Positions 24,601 to 36,362 of a DNA stretch of 64,000 nt are shown piece by piece (within the stretch, counting starts at the first letter, position 1; the number at the start of each line of letters is the position of its first letter). Origin of the DNA: Glutinoglossum americanum (taxonomy: Eukaryota; Ascomycota; Geoglossomycetes; Geoglossales; Geoglossaceae). The stretch spans positions 62,001-126,000 of the forward strand of contig JAGHQL010000047.1 of assembly GCA_020080175.1 (NCBI GenBank), given 5' to 3'. The notes beneath the pieces were generated by a model. It was not told the origin of the DNA, did no database searches, and saw only the letters and a list, made by a program, of their open reading frames with translations. The position numbers were made by a program, and so were the translations under genes.

Positions 24601-25762
24601 GACGCTACCATCCGCCTCGTCATTAAGTCTGGTGCTCCATCATCGAGTTCCACTATCACGGTCACCACGTGTCGGCGCTCTCTCACCGACTTCGAGAATT
24701 TGGCAAAGTGGCTCTCCGTCGAACACCCTGCCTCTTGGCTGCCACAGCTATCGGACTTCCGATCACCCTTCCAAATCCCATCCAAGCCTTCTCGAGCTGT
24801 GCTTCGCGATATCCAAATGCGCCTTGACAACTTTCTCAAGATCCTACTGGCTCACTCTACATTCTCGACTCACGAGATGTTATGGGAATTCTTTCTCGTT
24901 CCGGACATACAACCCGAGATGATGGCCGAAAGGAGTAAGAGAAAGGCGGAGACGAGAGTGGAGAATGTCAAGGACGAATATGCGCCGATTGAAGATGTTA
25001 AGGATGTGGAAGTCTTTGTGGCACACGCAAGGGAAATGGTCCGTGGGGTCAACCATTCGACAAAGAGCGTTATTCGGAGAGCCAATAAATTAAAGGCAAT
25101 CGCAACGGGTACGTACTTCTTCTATTCCTATACCTAACTGCTTTCTTTGAGGTTGGTTTTGAGGCTAAAGATACCCTTTGTTAGACCTTTACGATGCGCA
25201 AGGACTCTGCAAGAACGCTCTCTCTACACTGCCCTTTCTCTCGGAATCCCACATCCAAGCGTTTACTCGGCTATCTACCGCCTTCAATCCAACCGAATCA
25301 TCTCCACACGCCATGTTTGTCGCCGACCTTCAGGCCATTTCTTCCACCATAGCCGCAATCCTCGGTGCCCTTTCTCGACCCCACGCTCTCGTCATCTCCA
25401 TGTCTCAGACATCTAAAGCCGTCGACCGGCATCTCTCATCTCTCCGTCGCTCAGACCGATGGCCTCTCGGTCTCCTCGACGACACACGGAATAAAATTCA
25501 TCAGGAAGCCGCAGAGAAGGTCGAGAAGACCAGGGAGGAACTTGCAGGCTTGGGCTCCGAGTTGAGATATACCCAGCAGACTGTCGCAGGTGAGTTGGCA
25601 GCGTGGCAGGATCTCCACGAGCGCATGGGCCGGAGGGCGGTGAAGGCGCTGGCGGCTCGAGTGGTTGTCGCGGAGAAAGCGAGGCTGGAGGCTATGAAGA
25701 GGGCCATCCGGGGGGTCGTGGATCTGAAGGAGCATCGGCAGGGTGGTGTTGCTAGTCGATAA
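21647..25762 (+). CDS. VPS9-ankyrin-PX endosomal protein, Vrl1/VARP-like
   Basis: Four exons (21647-21724, 21809-22058, 22118-25108, 25185-25762) give 1298 aa. The start ATG yields MHPLNPFLRAFFQSHLP, and the first splice restores HILVPTTEVLLTSRD. Residues about 300-500 form a VPS9-type region (RSQVRHLQARLSYMRHFIF, then GEVGYALSTLEAVLSYL), the guanine-nucleotide exchange fold for Rab5-like GTPases. Residues about 670-915 carry four or five ankyrin repeats (for example GNTLLHIVNDPQLALYLL, FTSLMVASKYGRVDMVRVLF). Residues about 920-1045 resemble a PX phosphoinositide-binding domain. The remainder is helical and probably coiled-coil, like a BAR segment. This order matches yeast Vrl1, which pairs with Vin1 on endosomal tubules, and partly matches animal VARP. 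A Ser-rich linker precedes the ankyrins. The domain order is clear; catalytic activity is inferred. Confidence 0.85.
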
Positions 25763-26182
25763 ACCCACTGCTCATTTTCATGGAGTGTTCTTACTAGTTC
25801 CTTTCTCGACCCTGTATAATTTACTATGGGATGATATATATATGGATGTTCCTCGACCACGAGGGGGGAGAGAGAAAAAACAGAGTGGTCTGTTTGGGAG
25901 CAGTATCACGGACGAAAGGCGATGCATGCTTCCAAAGGATTTTTTTTTCTTCTATTTTTGTATTTCCCCCTCTCCCCTCTTCTTTCTTTTTTTTTTTTTT
26001 TGAGAATCGGTGTTTATAGGTGTTTTATCTCTGGGGAGGAAATTTTCTGTTTCGTTTTTTTCTTTCTCCCCTTTTGACTTTTTTGAGGGTTGGATTCTGG
26101 GCGGGGTGTATTTGTATGTAAGGGGAGGGAAGAGGAAGAGGAAGAGGAAGAGGGGAGGAGGGTATGTGGATGTGTGTACATA

Positions 26183-26215
26183 CGTATATATATATATATA
26201 TGCATGCATGCATGC
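26183..26215 (+). repeat. (TA)n(TGCA)n microsatellite
   Basis: Seven or so TA dinucleotides run directly into about four TGCA tetramers. The sequence is self-complementary and could extrude as a cruciform. Confidence 0.85.
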
Positions 26216-27285
26216 GGTTTTTGTTTCTTCTCATGATTGCGCCTGATGGGGTGGTGATCCGCTTATCCTCGGTAGTGTGTTGATTTGTTGGCGACTGGGT
26301 GATGGGATGTTCGATAAGGAGACTTGGTTAGGTGGTTTGTCGTTCAGAGAGGGGTTGGTTTTTGTGAGACATGTGTGGATGAAAGGGAGGCAGTTCTACA
26401 TCAGATGGGTGATCAGATGGAACTCATACGTCTGAAAGCCTGACTGGCGAATGACGGCAATTATCGCGAAATGCGTTCACACTGTAGGAGCGGCCACCGC
26501 ATATAGAGGAGTCCTGCCTCCCACGCATCATCCAGAAGCTTCAAGGCGGCGACGTAAATGCTCTCTTCGGGGATGTAGTTATCTCAGCCCCTGATATCGG
26601 TCATATGACTAGCGACACGGCTGCTGGCTTGCCTGTAACGATAGGGCTAACGCGTATTGCTGGCTGCTCTACAACCACACTACCAGCCGGTGGGATATCT
26701 ACGCATACGATAATCCTCCACGGTGGATTTCTCCCTAAATTAACCCTTGTCCGCCACAATGGACTTGCCTGCCTCCCGCCCTAGATAGTTATCCCCGAGT
26801 TTATCTCTTCGATTTCCTACGCCTTTGTTTTTTGTTGTACTGGTCAAGTCTTTCACCCATCGCTGTTATAGTCTCCGGTTCCATTATCGTTGGCTGGGTA
26901 GTGTAAAACGTTTGGCTCTAGAAAGCAAGAATTCAAACTAAATATCGACTCAACTGAAATTCATAGCCAGCTCATACCGTAGCTGCCATGAGCTGCCTCT
27001 TGTGAGGAAATGAATCTATTGGTTAGGCATTGTTTGCCGAGGATATCAACTTCACTACATATTCAAGGTATTGATTGTGGAAGATTCTATGTTTGACGGT
27101 AGCGTGCATTACTTTTCGGTCTGCTTTGCATCCCTTGGTATGTCCTGGATTGGAAATTAACCTCGCCAGTGTGAGCGTTCTGTTGGCGAAAGAAGGAGGT
27201 GGGATGACTGACAATGTCGTATACTCGGGGGTCCTTCTATGCTCTTAGTTTACAGGATTTGACAGGATCTATTATTGCTTTGCAC

Positions 27286-27342
27286 ACCTCCGTTATATCT
27301 CTGCTACCCTCTGTTATATCTCTGTTAACCTCTGTTATATCC
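27286..27342 (+). repeat. 20-21-bp tandem repeat, about 2.8 copies
   Basis: Three adjacent units share CCTCYGTTATATC: 27286-27305, 27306-27326 and the partial 27327-27342. The first two also share TCTGYT. The array lies about 600 bp upstream of the cysteine-rich protein gene. Confidence 0.8.
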
Positions 27343-27931
27343 AAAAAGTCTGGAGACATATCCTTTGTAGAATACGATTGAAAAAGGGCTTTCGTGCGCA
27401 CTGTATCACATGACTGCTAGTTACCTCGTACTGTACTATAAATCCGCGCCGAGGAGCCAGTGCTTTCGCAGAGCCGGCTGTCAGAATTGACTAGAAATTT
27501 CAATTCCGACTGCAACCCCGGTAGTCTTGTACGCTACTCCACCCAATGGGAAACTTATCATAGGCGTGGCCTCACATTGCAGAACGAGGCTATCGCCATA
27601 TAGAGAGAGCAATTCTTCTAGTGTGATCCGAGATGGGTGGGAGGGGGATATGGTTCTCCCGCACAAAATGCTGCAGAAGCATTTGGATTGAGTATGCTTC
27701 AATCACACTAAACAAATATCCCAGCTAGCCATCACTTCGATCCTACCGCTGTGCAAGTACAGGCGCGGAGGAAATACCCGTCAACGCAAGCAGCCAGAGC
27801 AGCTCGAAGGGTCAAGTTGAGGCGGAAGGCTGAGGTAGAACAGGGCTATACGGCCCACCTAACTGTTGTCTGTTGATACTTCAATATCGCGCACGGGTGA
27901 TCATAAAAAGAAGACAGGAGAGGAGCACACT

Positions 27932-28999
27932 ATGTCGTTTCTCAACCCACGACAGAGCGCTGTGTTCTGGTTGGGAATCTTGGCTCTGGTCTGGGATGAT
28001 GGGCAGCGGATGGTGGATGCTCAGGGATGCTATTATCCTGGAGGGCAGCTTGTTAGTCGAGATACGCCGTGCAACCCCAGGTTTGGGCCTCTTGCTCTAA
28101 TACTTGTGTGCATTGTGGGCTCACAGGATTTGCAGTGCGAAGTATAGTCCGTGTTGCGGTCCGAACGATATCTGCCTATTAAACGGGCTGTGTTTCTCGG
28201 AGATAAATAATGTTATTGTACGAGGGGTAAGCTTTTCTACCTTTTTCTCCGCCGAGTGGCGCATCCGTTCATGGAGATGGCATTTCGTGATTGCTAACTG
28301 CTGTGAGAAGAGTTGTACGGATTTCTCATGGGGTCCTGAGTGTTCCAAATATTGCTCCAAAGGTAGATAACTAAATTATTAAAACGCCCTTGCCCTTCGC
28401 CTACGTGGTACTGCTGCAGGACTGACATGCCTCTGCCACTAGCCGAGGGTTTCCCCATCTTCTCAAACATCTATTCTTGCCCAGATTTCGGATCTTGGTA
28501 TTGTCAAACTGACACTCGCAACCCGTGCAATACTGGTCTCTCCTTCCAGCTCGACGCCGGCTACTTCGCAGATTTCCGCAACATATCCAGATCCGCATCC
28601 ACGTCCTCATCCACGTCCGCATCGACATCCTCATCCACATCCTCATCCACAACAACCTCCTCTGTGACCGCCACAGCTGCATCAACAGGCAAAACCGATA
28701 GCACGCTAACATGCCCAAACGACCACAGGACCAAGGTTGCAATCGGTGTTGGCGTGGGACTTCCGCTGGCCCTAGCGCTGGTAGGGGCGCTCTTTCTGCT
28801 ATTCAAGGAGAGGAGACAACGAGGGATGTATGAGATGACAGTTCAGCAAGCGGAGGGGCAGATAGCGGCTGAAACATTGGAGAGGCAGACATTGGCTGAA
28901 ACGTCGGTGAGGCAGCCAATGTATGAGGCATCTGGTACGCAGCCAGTGCATGAGGCATCCGGTACGCAGCCAGTGCATGAGGCATCGGCTGAGCGGTAG
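27932..28999 (+). CDS. Cysteine-rich single-pass surface protein (Mid2-like layout)
   Basis: Four exons (27932-28080, 28127-28226, 28311-28362, 28443-28999) give 285 aa. An N-terminal hydrophobic stretch (FWLGILALVW) followed by DAQG looks like a signal peptide, though an acidic DDGQRM break makes it imperfect. Residues about 32-125 hold some 16 cysteines in the spacing seen in many fungal wall-facing proteins: YYPGGQLVSRDTPCNP, YSPCCGPNDICLLNGLCF, then SCTDFSWGPECSKYC. A Ser/Thr stalk follows (STSSSTSAST repeats, likely O-mannosylated), then one membrane helix (VAIGVGVGLPLALALVGALF) and a basic stop-transfer KERRQRG. The cytosolic tail is built of 10-residue repeats around EASGTQPVH. This is the general layout of wall-stress sensors, but no known sensor family is proved. 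The third intron acceptor was chosen because the nearer AG would shift the frame. Confidence 0.75.
28923..28990 (+). repeat. 30-bp coding minisatellite
   Basis: Two near-identical 30-bp units plus a partial third encode EASGTQPVH-type decapeptides in the cytosolic tail of the cysteine-rich membrane protein. More diverged units (AETLERQTL, AETSVRQPMY) precede them. Confidence 0.85.
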
Positions 29000-31744
29000 T
29001 TGGGAAATTTTTTTTGAGATGTACATAGTATACCCCCCATCCCATGAGTCGGGGAATCACATACAATAAACTCAACCATCTCCCTTAAGGACCCCCAGGC
29101 GTCCTCCATCTCAGGGATCCCGCCTCCACCCTATACCCTCTGAGCTCCGCCCCCCAAGACCACACGCACGCCTCGCGCACCCAACCCACGCCTCGCACAC
29201 TCAAGACTCGCCCCCAAACCCAAAATCCGGCGCCGACACCCCCGGAACCGCCGCTCGGGATCCTCTCCCTACACCCCCAAACAGTCTCCTAGACCCACAT
29301 TCACAGCGCGTACACGCGGGGCGGACGCCGGCGGACCCCCGACGCCACGGAGTGGGCTTCCGTGTGCGTGGGGCGGGGACGCAGAGGGGGTAGAGTGAAT
29401 GGAAATCCGAGGGCAGTGAATGAGTGGGCAGGAGAGGGGTATTTAAGGATCTTCGAGATTCGGTTTCTGCACTTTTTTTTCCTTCCTCATATTGTATCCT
29501 GCACAAGCCTTGGGGTTTGGGGTCGCCCTTTTTTGCGGTGAGTTTTTTTTTTTAATTTTTTTTCCCTCTCGGAAATTCTTTGGTTATTTCCTCCCCCCCC
29601 TGCTCCCTGGGATGGGTGATGGTGCGTGAGTGCACTGACTGACTTTTTTTTTTGTGATAGGTTGTCCGTTTGGTTGGTGTGGACCGAGGATGGATGTGGT
29701 TGGGATGTGATGTATCTTAACTCCTTTCCCTTCCGTTCACGATGTACGGCCTTCCTTTTGTTAACGGAAGGGGTCTGTTTTGTCCGCGTCGTGGGTAGGG
29801 GGAAGTTGGCCGGTAGTGTTGCGGCCGGACAGCGGGTTGGGTTTTCTCTATCCTCCTAGCATCTCTAACTACTTCCACAATCCTTCTATGTCATACGCGA
29901 CCACCAGCTCACCAGGCAAGATCGTTTTGTCTGTTATTATTCTCCGACCTACTGCCCGCGTTCCGTTCCGAAGGCGTTTTGTGCTAGCCCTACTGTGGGC
30001 CGGCTCTTCAACTCACGCGGAGACACGACTCCGAGTCTTCTGATTTCTGCTGGGCGAGAGAGAGGTGACAGCAGAGCCCGGAGGTTTCCGGCATGCCTCT
30101 AATTCAATCTGTCTCTCTGTCCTTCTGTACCAATCGTCGCTCTTAGTCAGACAGGGAGAGTAACGGGAGCACTGAGGTTGTGTCCCCTGGACTATCGCAA
30201 CTGCCCTGGGCCATATCATCAAAGGATACTATCCTGTCTCCCTTGCGTCTCTCTTGCGGGCTTGAGGGAATTCCTTGCCAGCCATACCGAGAGTGGAAGA
30301 AGGCCCCAGATGTGCTGGACCTGCGGGGTGGCAGCGAGACATGGAGATGTTCGCCCGGTTGTTTGTTCCTCTGGCTCGCCAGGGAGGTTCGTGGTTTCAA
30401 ACCACCAAAATTTCCAGCACTCTTGCAGTTTCTGGTGGGTTTATGTGCGGGATGGTTTCCCCCGAGGAGGGCGAGATAGGGATCGGTTGGGATCGGAGAT
30501 TGTACCAATCGAAGTTTCAGGGGGAGCGGGTTTTGCGGGAGGGGGAAATGCAGACACCTCGTTGTCATCCTCAATATGTGGGAGGGAACTCTGGGGGCTG
30601 TCGTTTATGGGATGTGGGGGACTGTTGGGGATGTAGCCGGTGGGTGCTTCACTTCCCCAATGGATTAACGGTCGTTGGGACCACCAATGGTTGAGGACCA
30701 CCTCATTGCGGTCGCCACGGGAATAGCCTAGCGTGTCTCCAGACCGACAGCAACACTGTACCTGGGTCTTTGTTGACTCCTATTCTCGACATCGAACCAC
30801 CTGGCTCTGCTGTCTAGGTTCGGCCGTCAGTCTCCATCGACCTTCATCCACTCTCACTCACTCTTATCCAATCCCATCCGCTCCCATCCATTCCCTCCTG
30901 CTTTCGTCCACTCGCATCGACCTCAGCCCTCACAACCAAATCAGAGACGGCCGAGTCTCCGATGAACCTAGAGGCGATGGCTTGCCGCTAAAGCGGTAAT
31001 TGGTGGGGATGATGTGGAGTACGAGGCCAATGATCTGCGTCGTCTATTCTTGGGTTGTTGGTTAGACCTTAAGACTACTTTATGGTGTGTGAGGAAAATA
31101 TCTGTTGCTCCCAAAAAAGGGCTGGAAAAACTCCCCTATTCCTCTGAGATAACGAGAGAGAGGGCAGGGATGAAGGGATGGAGATGGCAGCCTGAGTGGC
31201 CACCCTGGGAGATCTCATCGCCGAAAAAAACCTCGTGCGATGAAATGGGACTGGGATTTCCGGCGGGGAAGACTTTTGGGCCGAACATAAGGGCTCGTAG
31301 GGGAGTATGTTCCTATTCAAGCACTGGGGTATTACCTCCCCCGAGCTTGATCCACCAGAGTAGCAGGGAGCTTTAGTGGGCACGCGCTAGGCTGGGGGTT
31401 GGTGGAGGGAGAAGATGATGAGTAGAGAGGGGAGTGAGGAGCGGAGGGAGAAGACAGCGCGAACGGAGAAGGGAAGACAAAACCACTGATTGCGGAGCAC
31501 ATCAGCCACCCCCACTAGGCCCTCCAGGCGCAAGCGACAAACCCACCGGGGAGACATATCGCCCTTTCGAACGCACTCGCCGCGGAAATCAGCCACCCGC
31601 GACCCTTAAATCTCCCTTCTGTCCACCCGCCGCACGCCTTCCAAACGAGAACGCGTGCAACACCAGCTTCATCAATTGTTTGCGGCGGCGGCATCCACCC
31701 AAACCCAGCAACGGCTCAAACCAAATCACTCGTCTGTGACGACA

Positions 31745-31845
31745 TCCCGCAAAGGGCTGAGCGACGAGCGGAGGAATGAGTTTCTGGAGGAGGAGAGGGC
31801 CAAGAGGAAGGTCGATTTGGAAGATGGCCAGTGGGCCCGCTAGTA
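31745..31845 (+). repeat. Dispersed repeat family, partial copy
   Basis: It shares with 34752-34858 and 36240-36362 a block that reads in one frame as SDERRNEFLEEERAKRKVD, followed by LEDGQW. The similarity is clear to the eye at both DNA and peptide level. It is probably a fragment of a decayed element. Confidence 0.55.
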
Positions 31846-34599
31846 GGCCCTGACTATGAGCCACCTTCTCAAGGTTCTTGGCGTTGGAATATGGGAGGCA
31901 TGGGTGGCTCTGATGGAGGAGAGAAATCGGGCAAGCGTAGTGGTGCACATGAAGCTTTAAAACCGGGGAGCGGCAGCCAACCACGGTGGCCTAGAGGCAT
32001 CCGACTCGCTGCGGAAACCACTCAATCTCAACTAGCACATCTCCCTCCTGCATATAGCTGGCCTTACAGACGACTACATGGACAACTCCAACCGGGTCAC
32101 TCGGCTCTGGAGAGTCGCGCCGCCAAGCTCGGCGAGACTGAAAGCACTTCGGTCTGCACACTCATGGAAACCACTCGACTTCGCCCAATACGCCTGCCCT
32201 CGCGGTCACGCTCCGCGAACAGCAACACCCTGTCGGCCGTGTCGGCGCCCGCCGCTATACTCAGACGGGGGATGAACGTCCCCCTGCCTTGGCAGAGGCT
32301 GGGTTTCGAGGATATGGAGATGGACCGTGGCCGCCTCCGTTTGCCTCGTGGCATGCCGTTGCCCTCCAAACTTACGGGAAGGCGGGGCACGCGCGCGTAC
32401 GCAGCCCGTGGTGGACTGGTACATCGTAGGTGAGATGCCGAGTGAAGGGTTACTTACTTACCTAGCTTTGGTTCGCCCCTCCGGGGACTGAATCGAAGAT
32501 ACCGACTCCTCTGCTACAACCACCCTTCCTCCCCGCCCTCCGCGTCGACTCATTTCACTAACTACCGACCTCCCCTCACTCGATCCAGTCAGCCTTGGCC
32601 AACCTCACTCTCGCCAAGCTCTACCAACCCACTCGCAAGTATAGCAAAGGCAGAGCCGACAACCCGCCTAGGGGTCACCCACCCACGGCCCGCCCGGTGG
32701 TGGGATATGCTGCTGATATCGCGTTTTCGTTCTGTCATTGGGGGATTCGAATCCATTTATTTGGCGGCCGACTGGAACTGCGAGATTTCCTCTTTCCCGG
32801 AGTTTTGGCTATTTAGCCTTCCGGTACCTACGGCTATCTAACGGTTCACTATTGGCGGCTGCGTTTCCAAACAAACCACTGAAAACTCCAAAGCAGGGCG
32901 TCCAAGTCCACACGGCCATGCAAGGCGAAGGCAGACCCATCAACCCGGAACCTTCAGATCTGAGAGGTGGGTCTTCACGGCACTGCATGCATGCATCCAA
33001 ACTAACAAGGGGTAGATCAACAAATCGAAGGCCTGCTTAAGGAGCTGTAGCTTGACACTGGAGGTGATCTACCGATCCCCTGTCGAGGCTGGGTGGCAGC
33101 CTTGGTTCGAGGCCAGATATCTCTACATGACTTATAGATAATGACCCGCAAAACCAACCACAAAAGTGCAAGTTGATCATCGCGTTTATCACCACAGCCA
33201 TCGTGGCCAGCCTTTCCGGCGAAGGAAGAAGATTTGGGAGTAGTTTGGCTTGTCCTCTACCTTGTAGTGGTGGACCTCCATCCTACATTCTGTAGGACCT
33301 GATTTTTCGGTCTAGTGTTTGGAGATGGGAATAGATATTCCCTCACCTTACCTTCCGCACTCTCGCCTCAGAGTTGCGCTGCATCCCGCTTCCAAGCGGC
33401 TGAGGGGCGGTATTAGCCAGCGGCACAGTTTTTTTTGGTTCTGCGACGAGGGTGAAGCCTTAGCCCCACGGAGCAGGGGGATCCCAGGTGAGCAGGAATG
33501 GGCGCTTCGGCCCGGTGTTAAACCGTGTGGCGCTGACGCGGCTGGCCTTTAACACCGGCAATATATCTTGCTGTTTTCGGTTCCTTCGTCCTTACACATC
33601 ACCAACACCATACCTATTCCGCAGGTTGCGGACGCAGCCCGGGAACAACTCGCCAATTTGCGGCGAGAGATGGGTGCAAGTGCGAAGGCTAGGTGATTTG
33701 GCGTGTGGGTGGCATCTAGGAATTGGTTTGATGCTGGGGAGAGGAGGGGGACGGGGTCCACTATGGTTGGGGAACGCAACAACATATTCCACTTCCCCAT
33801 TGTGGAGCGGGGGCACCTCTGGGGCGATACTGGGACAATCTGCCGACTTTTCCCCAAGAAGCAGGGTGACAGCCTACCCTACCAGATGGGGAATGAAGAA
33901 GGAGTTGGAGGAAGCTAAGAAAGAAGAGGGAGCCGGCAATGAAGTCAAAGGGCCACCCGGGAGCAGCCCAGGAACCAAGAGAACAACAAGACCTATTCCA
34001 GAGCCTAGGAATAGCCGGACCTACGGAAAAAACAACCCCTGAACGATAGAAGAAACAGGTCAGTTCGCTGGGACCGCCTTTACGCGAGAAAACACCGTCC
34101 CTGAAACTCGAGCTAAAGCCGATAACGAGGAGGAGCTGGCGAGGTGAGAGGGGAGCGGCCCTTAGGCTAAGCGCTACTAGAGGGAGCTGATTTGAGGAGT
34201 ATCTAGGGTGAATTATGAGGAGGGGAATCAATCCGAGAGGGTGAGAGAGAGAAAACCCAGAGGCCCATGAGCCGGGCACGCTAAGAGGGTGAAAGAGCAG
34301 ACTTTGGGAAGGCCCAAGGCCAAGCACAGCGAAGGGGTATCAACCATTGATCCCCGGTAAAACCACCTACGACGTTAGACGCTATACCCGATATCCTATC
34401 CTCCCGGCGAACGCCTGGAAGGCGGCTAATGGCCCGTGCGGTAGCGGCGGGAGGAGATAGGAAAAGCTGGGACAACAACGGATCCCTTGCGCTGAGGACA
34501 GGAGATCTCATCCCCCCTCTGGTACAACCCGCTGTCTGCGCGGGGGGGGGGGGGGGGGGACTGAGTGCCCCTCCTGGGCAACAGCTGACCTGAAAGTAG

Positions 34600-34858
34600 A
34601 GTTTCCGAAACAAGCATGGGGAGAGCCCCCCCCGGAAAGCTTTCTCTTCAAGTGAGAGATTCCATCCTACCAGGCAACTTATCAGCACTGACAACATTGA
34701 CGGTGAAGGTTTCTCCCGACCAGTTGAGATATCTTTCTCCGAACTTGGTTCCTCGAGGAAGAAGAGAGGGTAAAGAAAGAGGACGATTCGGAAAATGGCC
34801 ATTGGTCGGAGGGAAGGTGGAGAAGAAGACACCACAGCAACGCCCAAGCCGCAAACCG
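34600..34858 (+). repeat. Dispersed repeat family, longer decayed copy
   Basis: This stretch aligns along most of its length with 35917-36362. Shared landmarks are GGAAAGCTTTCTCT, ATTCCATCCTACC, ACTTATCAGCA, GAGATATCTT and, further on, GAGAGGGTAAAGA with GGAAAATGGCC. Element class unknown. Confidence 0.6.
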
Positions 34859-35916
34859 CGCTGACGACCCTTGAAAACGGCCATGGACAGCGCAGAAGAC
34901 TGAGAGTCCTTCCTGGGCAACATTCCCCAAGATTATCATCGCCATCGCAGCTGGGCATCTAACCGGGGCCCGGACCTACAGCGTCCGGGTCCCCCCTTCC
35001 GTTTGACACGGGCTAATTGGAGATGCCTTGGTTGTTCGAGCCGCCTACCCGTCTGCGCTTGCCAACGAGTGTTTGGCACAGGAGAAGTCCGTCCAGACGA
35101 TGAGCACTTGACAGAGCTCGGTCGTACCCCGCAAAAGTCCTCAAATGTCCAGCAGTTACTTATATCACTAATTTAGAAAGGAGCGTTGGACCAGTGGATA
35201 CTCCACTTTCTCAAAATCGGTGATCCTTCGTCCTCCGCTGCTATTCGCATCCTGTACGAGACTCTCAGCGACTTCCTCGAGGTCGCAATCGAGAGCCAAG
35301 AGTTAATGGAGCACAAGGAAATCCTGGGAGGCCACGGAAGCCTTCGCCTGGAACGAGACACTATTTGACTCTCCCGAAGCCACCATTTACTTTAATAAAT
35401 TATGGCCCTGCACATAGGCGAGTCAGCCCACACTTCTCGATTCTAGTCGATATGGGTCACGCCAATACGGGTCATTGTCGACCGCCACATCTCCCGCTCC
35501 CTGGTATCTTTCGAGGCGGCTTCAGCTGACCATGTTTCACCCCGTCCCAATCGTGGCGGCAGCATTGACGGCGGCTTGGCGCTTGTCTAGCTGTCGGCCG
35601 CCGCTGTGATAAAAAGTGTTTCTTGCATAGTGAAGAGTGGGTATTAGAAGCCAACAAGTGTCGGGTGCGGTGGGAGGGAAACTAGAGTAGTGGTGGGGGC
35701 AAGGAAGCCAGAGTGATGGTGGGGGGAAGGGAAGCTGGGATGATGGAGGAAGGAAGATAGAGGAATCACGGGGGGAAGGAAGCTAGAGCGATGGCATGGC
35801 GGCCAGAATTCGTGGAAATCAGTGATAGTGAAACACGTCTGCAATCGAGGCAGACAATGACGGATGGAAGTGGCAGCTTTTGCCCAGCTTTGGACCAGTC
35901 GGTCCGAAAGCAGAGT

Positions 35917-36362
35917 TTTCGGAACAGGAACGGCGAGAGCCTTTCCGGAAGGCTTTCTCTCCACAAGAGAGACACCATCCTGCCTACTCAACTTGTCAGC
36001 ATTGAATGGCAAAGATCTCTCCCGGTTTATCGAGATATCTTATTCCGAGCTCGCCGGGTATGTCAACGAAGCGGAGATACTCCATCAGCCGGTAAATCAA
36101 GGAGGAGAGGGGCTCGGTGTTACCCACACCGTCACTAAGTGATGAGCGGGAGCGGGGGATCTGCAAGGAGAATGGCTTGATATTGTTAGGCTTGAGCGGA
36201 AACGCTGGGCTTCAACCGGGTGCGGACACCCACGCCGCCACCGAGTGACGAGCGGGAACAAGAATTCCGCGGAGAAGAGGAGAGGGTAAAGAGAAAGGTC
36301 GACTCGGAAGATGGCCGCTGGTCGAAGGGAAAGCGGAGAAGACGCCACGGCGGTCAACCAGA
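35917..36362 (+). repeat. Dispersed repeat family, longest copy
   Basis: The best-preserved member, about 1.3 kb from the 34600 copy and in the same orientation. Its distal part reads as SDEREQEFRGEEERVKRKVD in one frame, matching the partial copy at 31745. An insertion relative to the 34600 copy separates the two matching blocks. Element class unknown. Confidence 0.6.

Larger units (their letters stand above)
25763..27931. other. Intergenic region with microsatellites
   Basis: 2.17 kb without a supportable gene. A T-rich stretch and (GGAAGA)n repeats occupy about 25940-26160, followed by (TA)n/(TGCA)n at 26183-26215 and a short tandem array at 27286-27342. The sequence from 26250 to 27270 has ordinary composition, with no coding frame or RNA gene that I recognise. 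Confidence 0.5.
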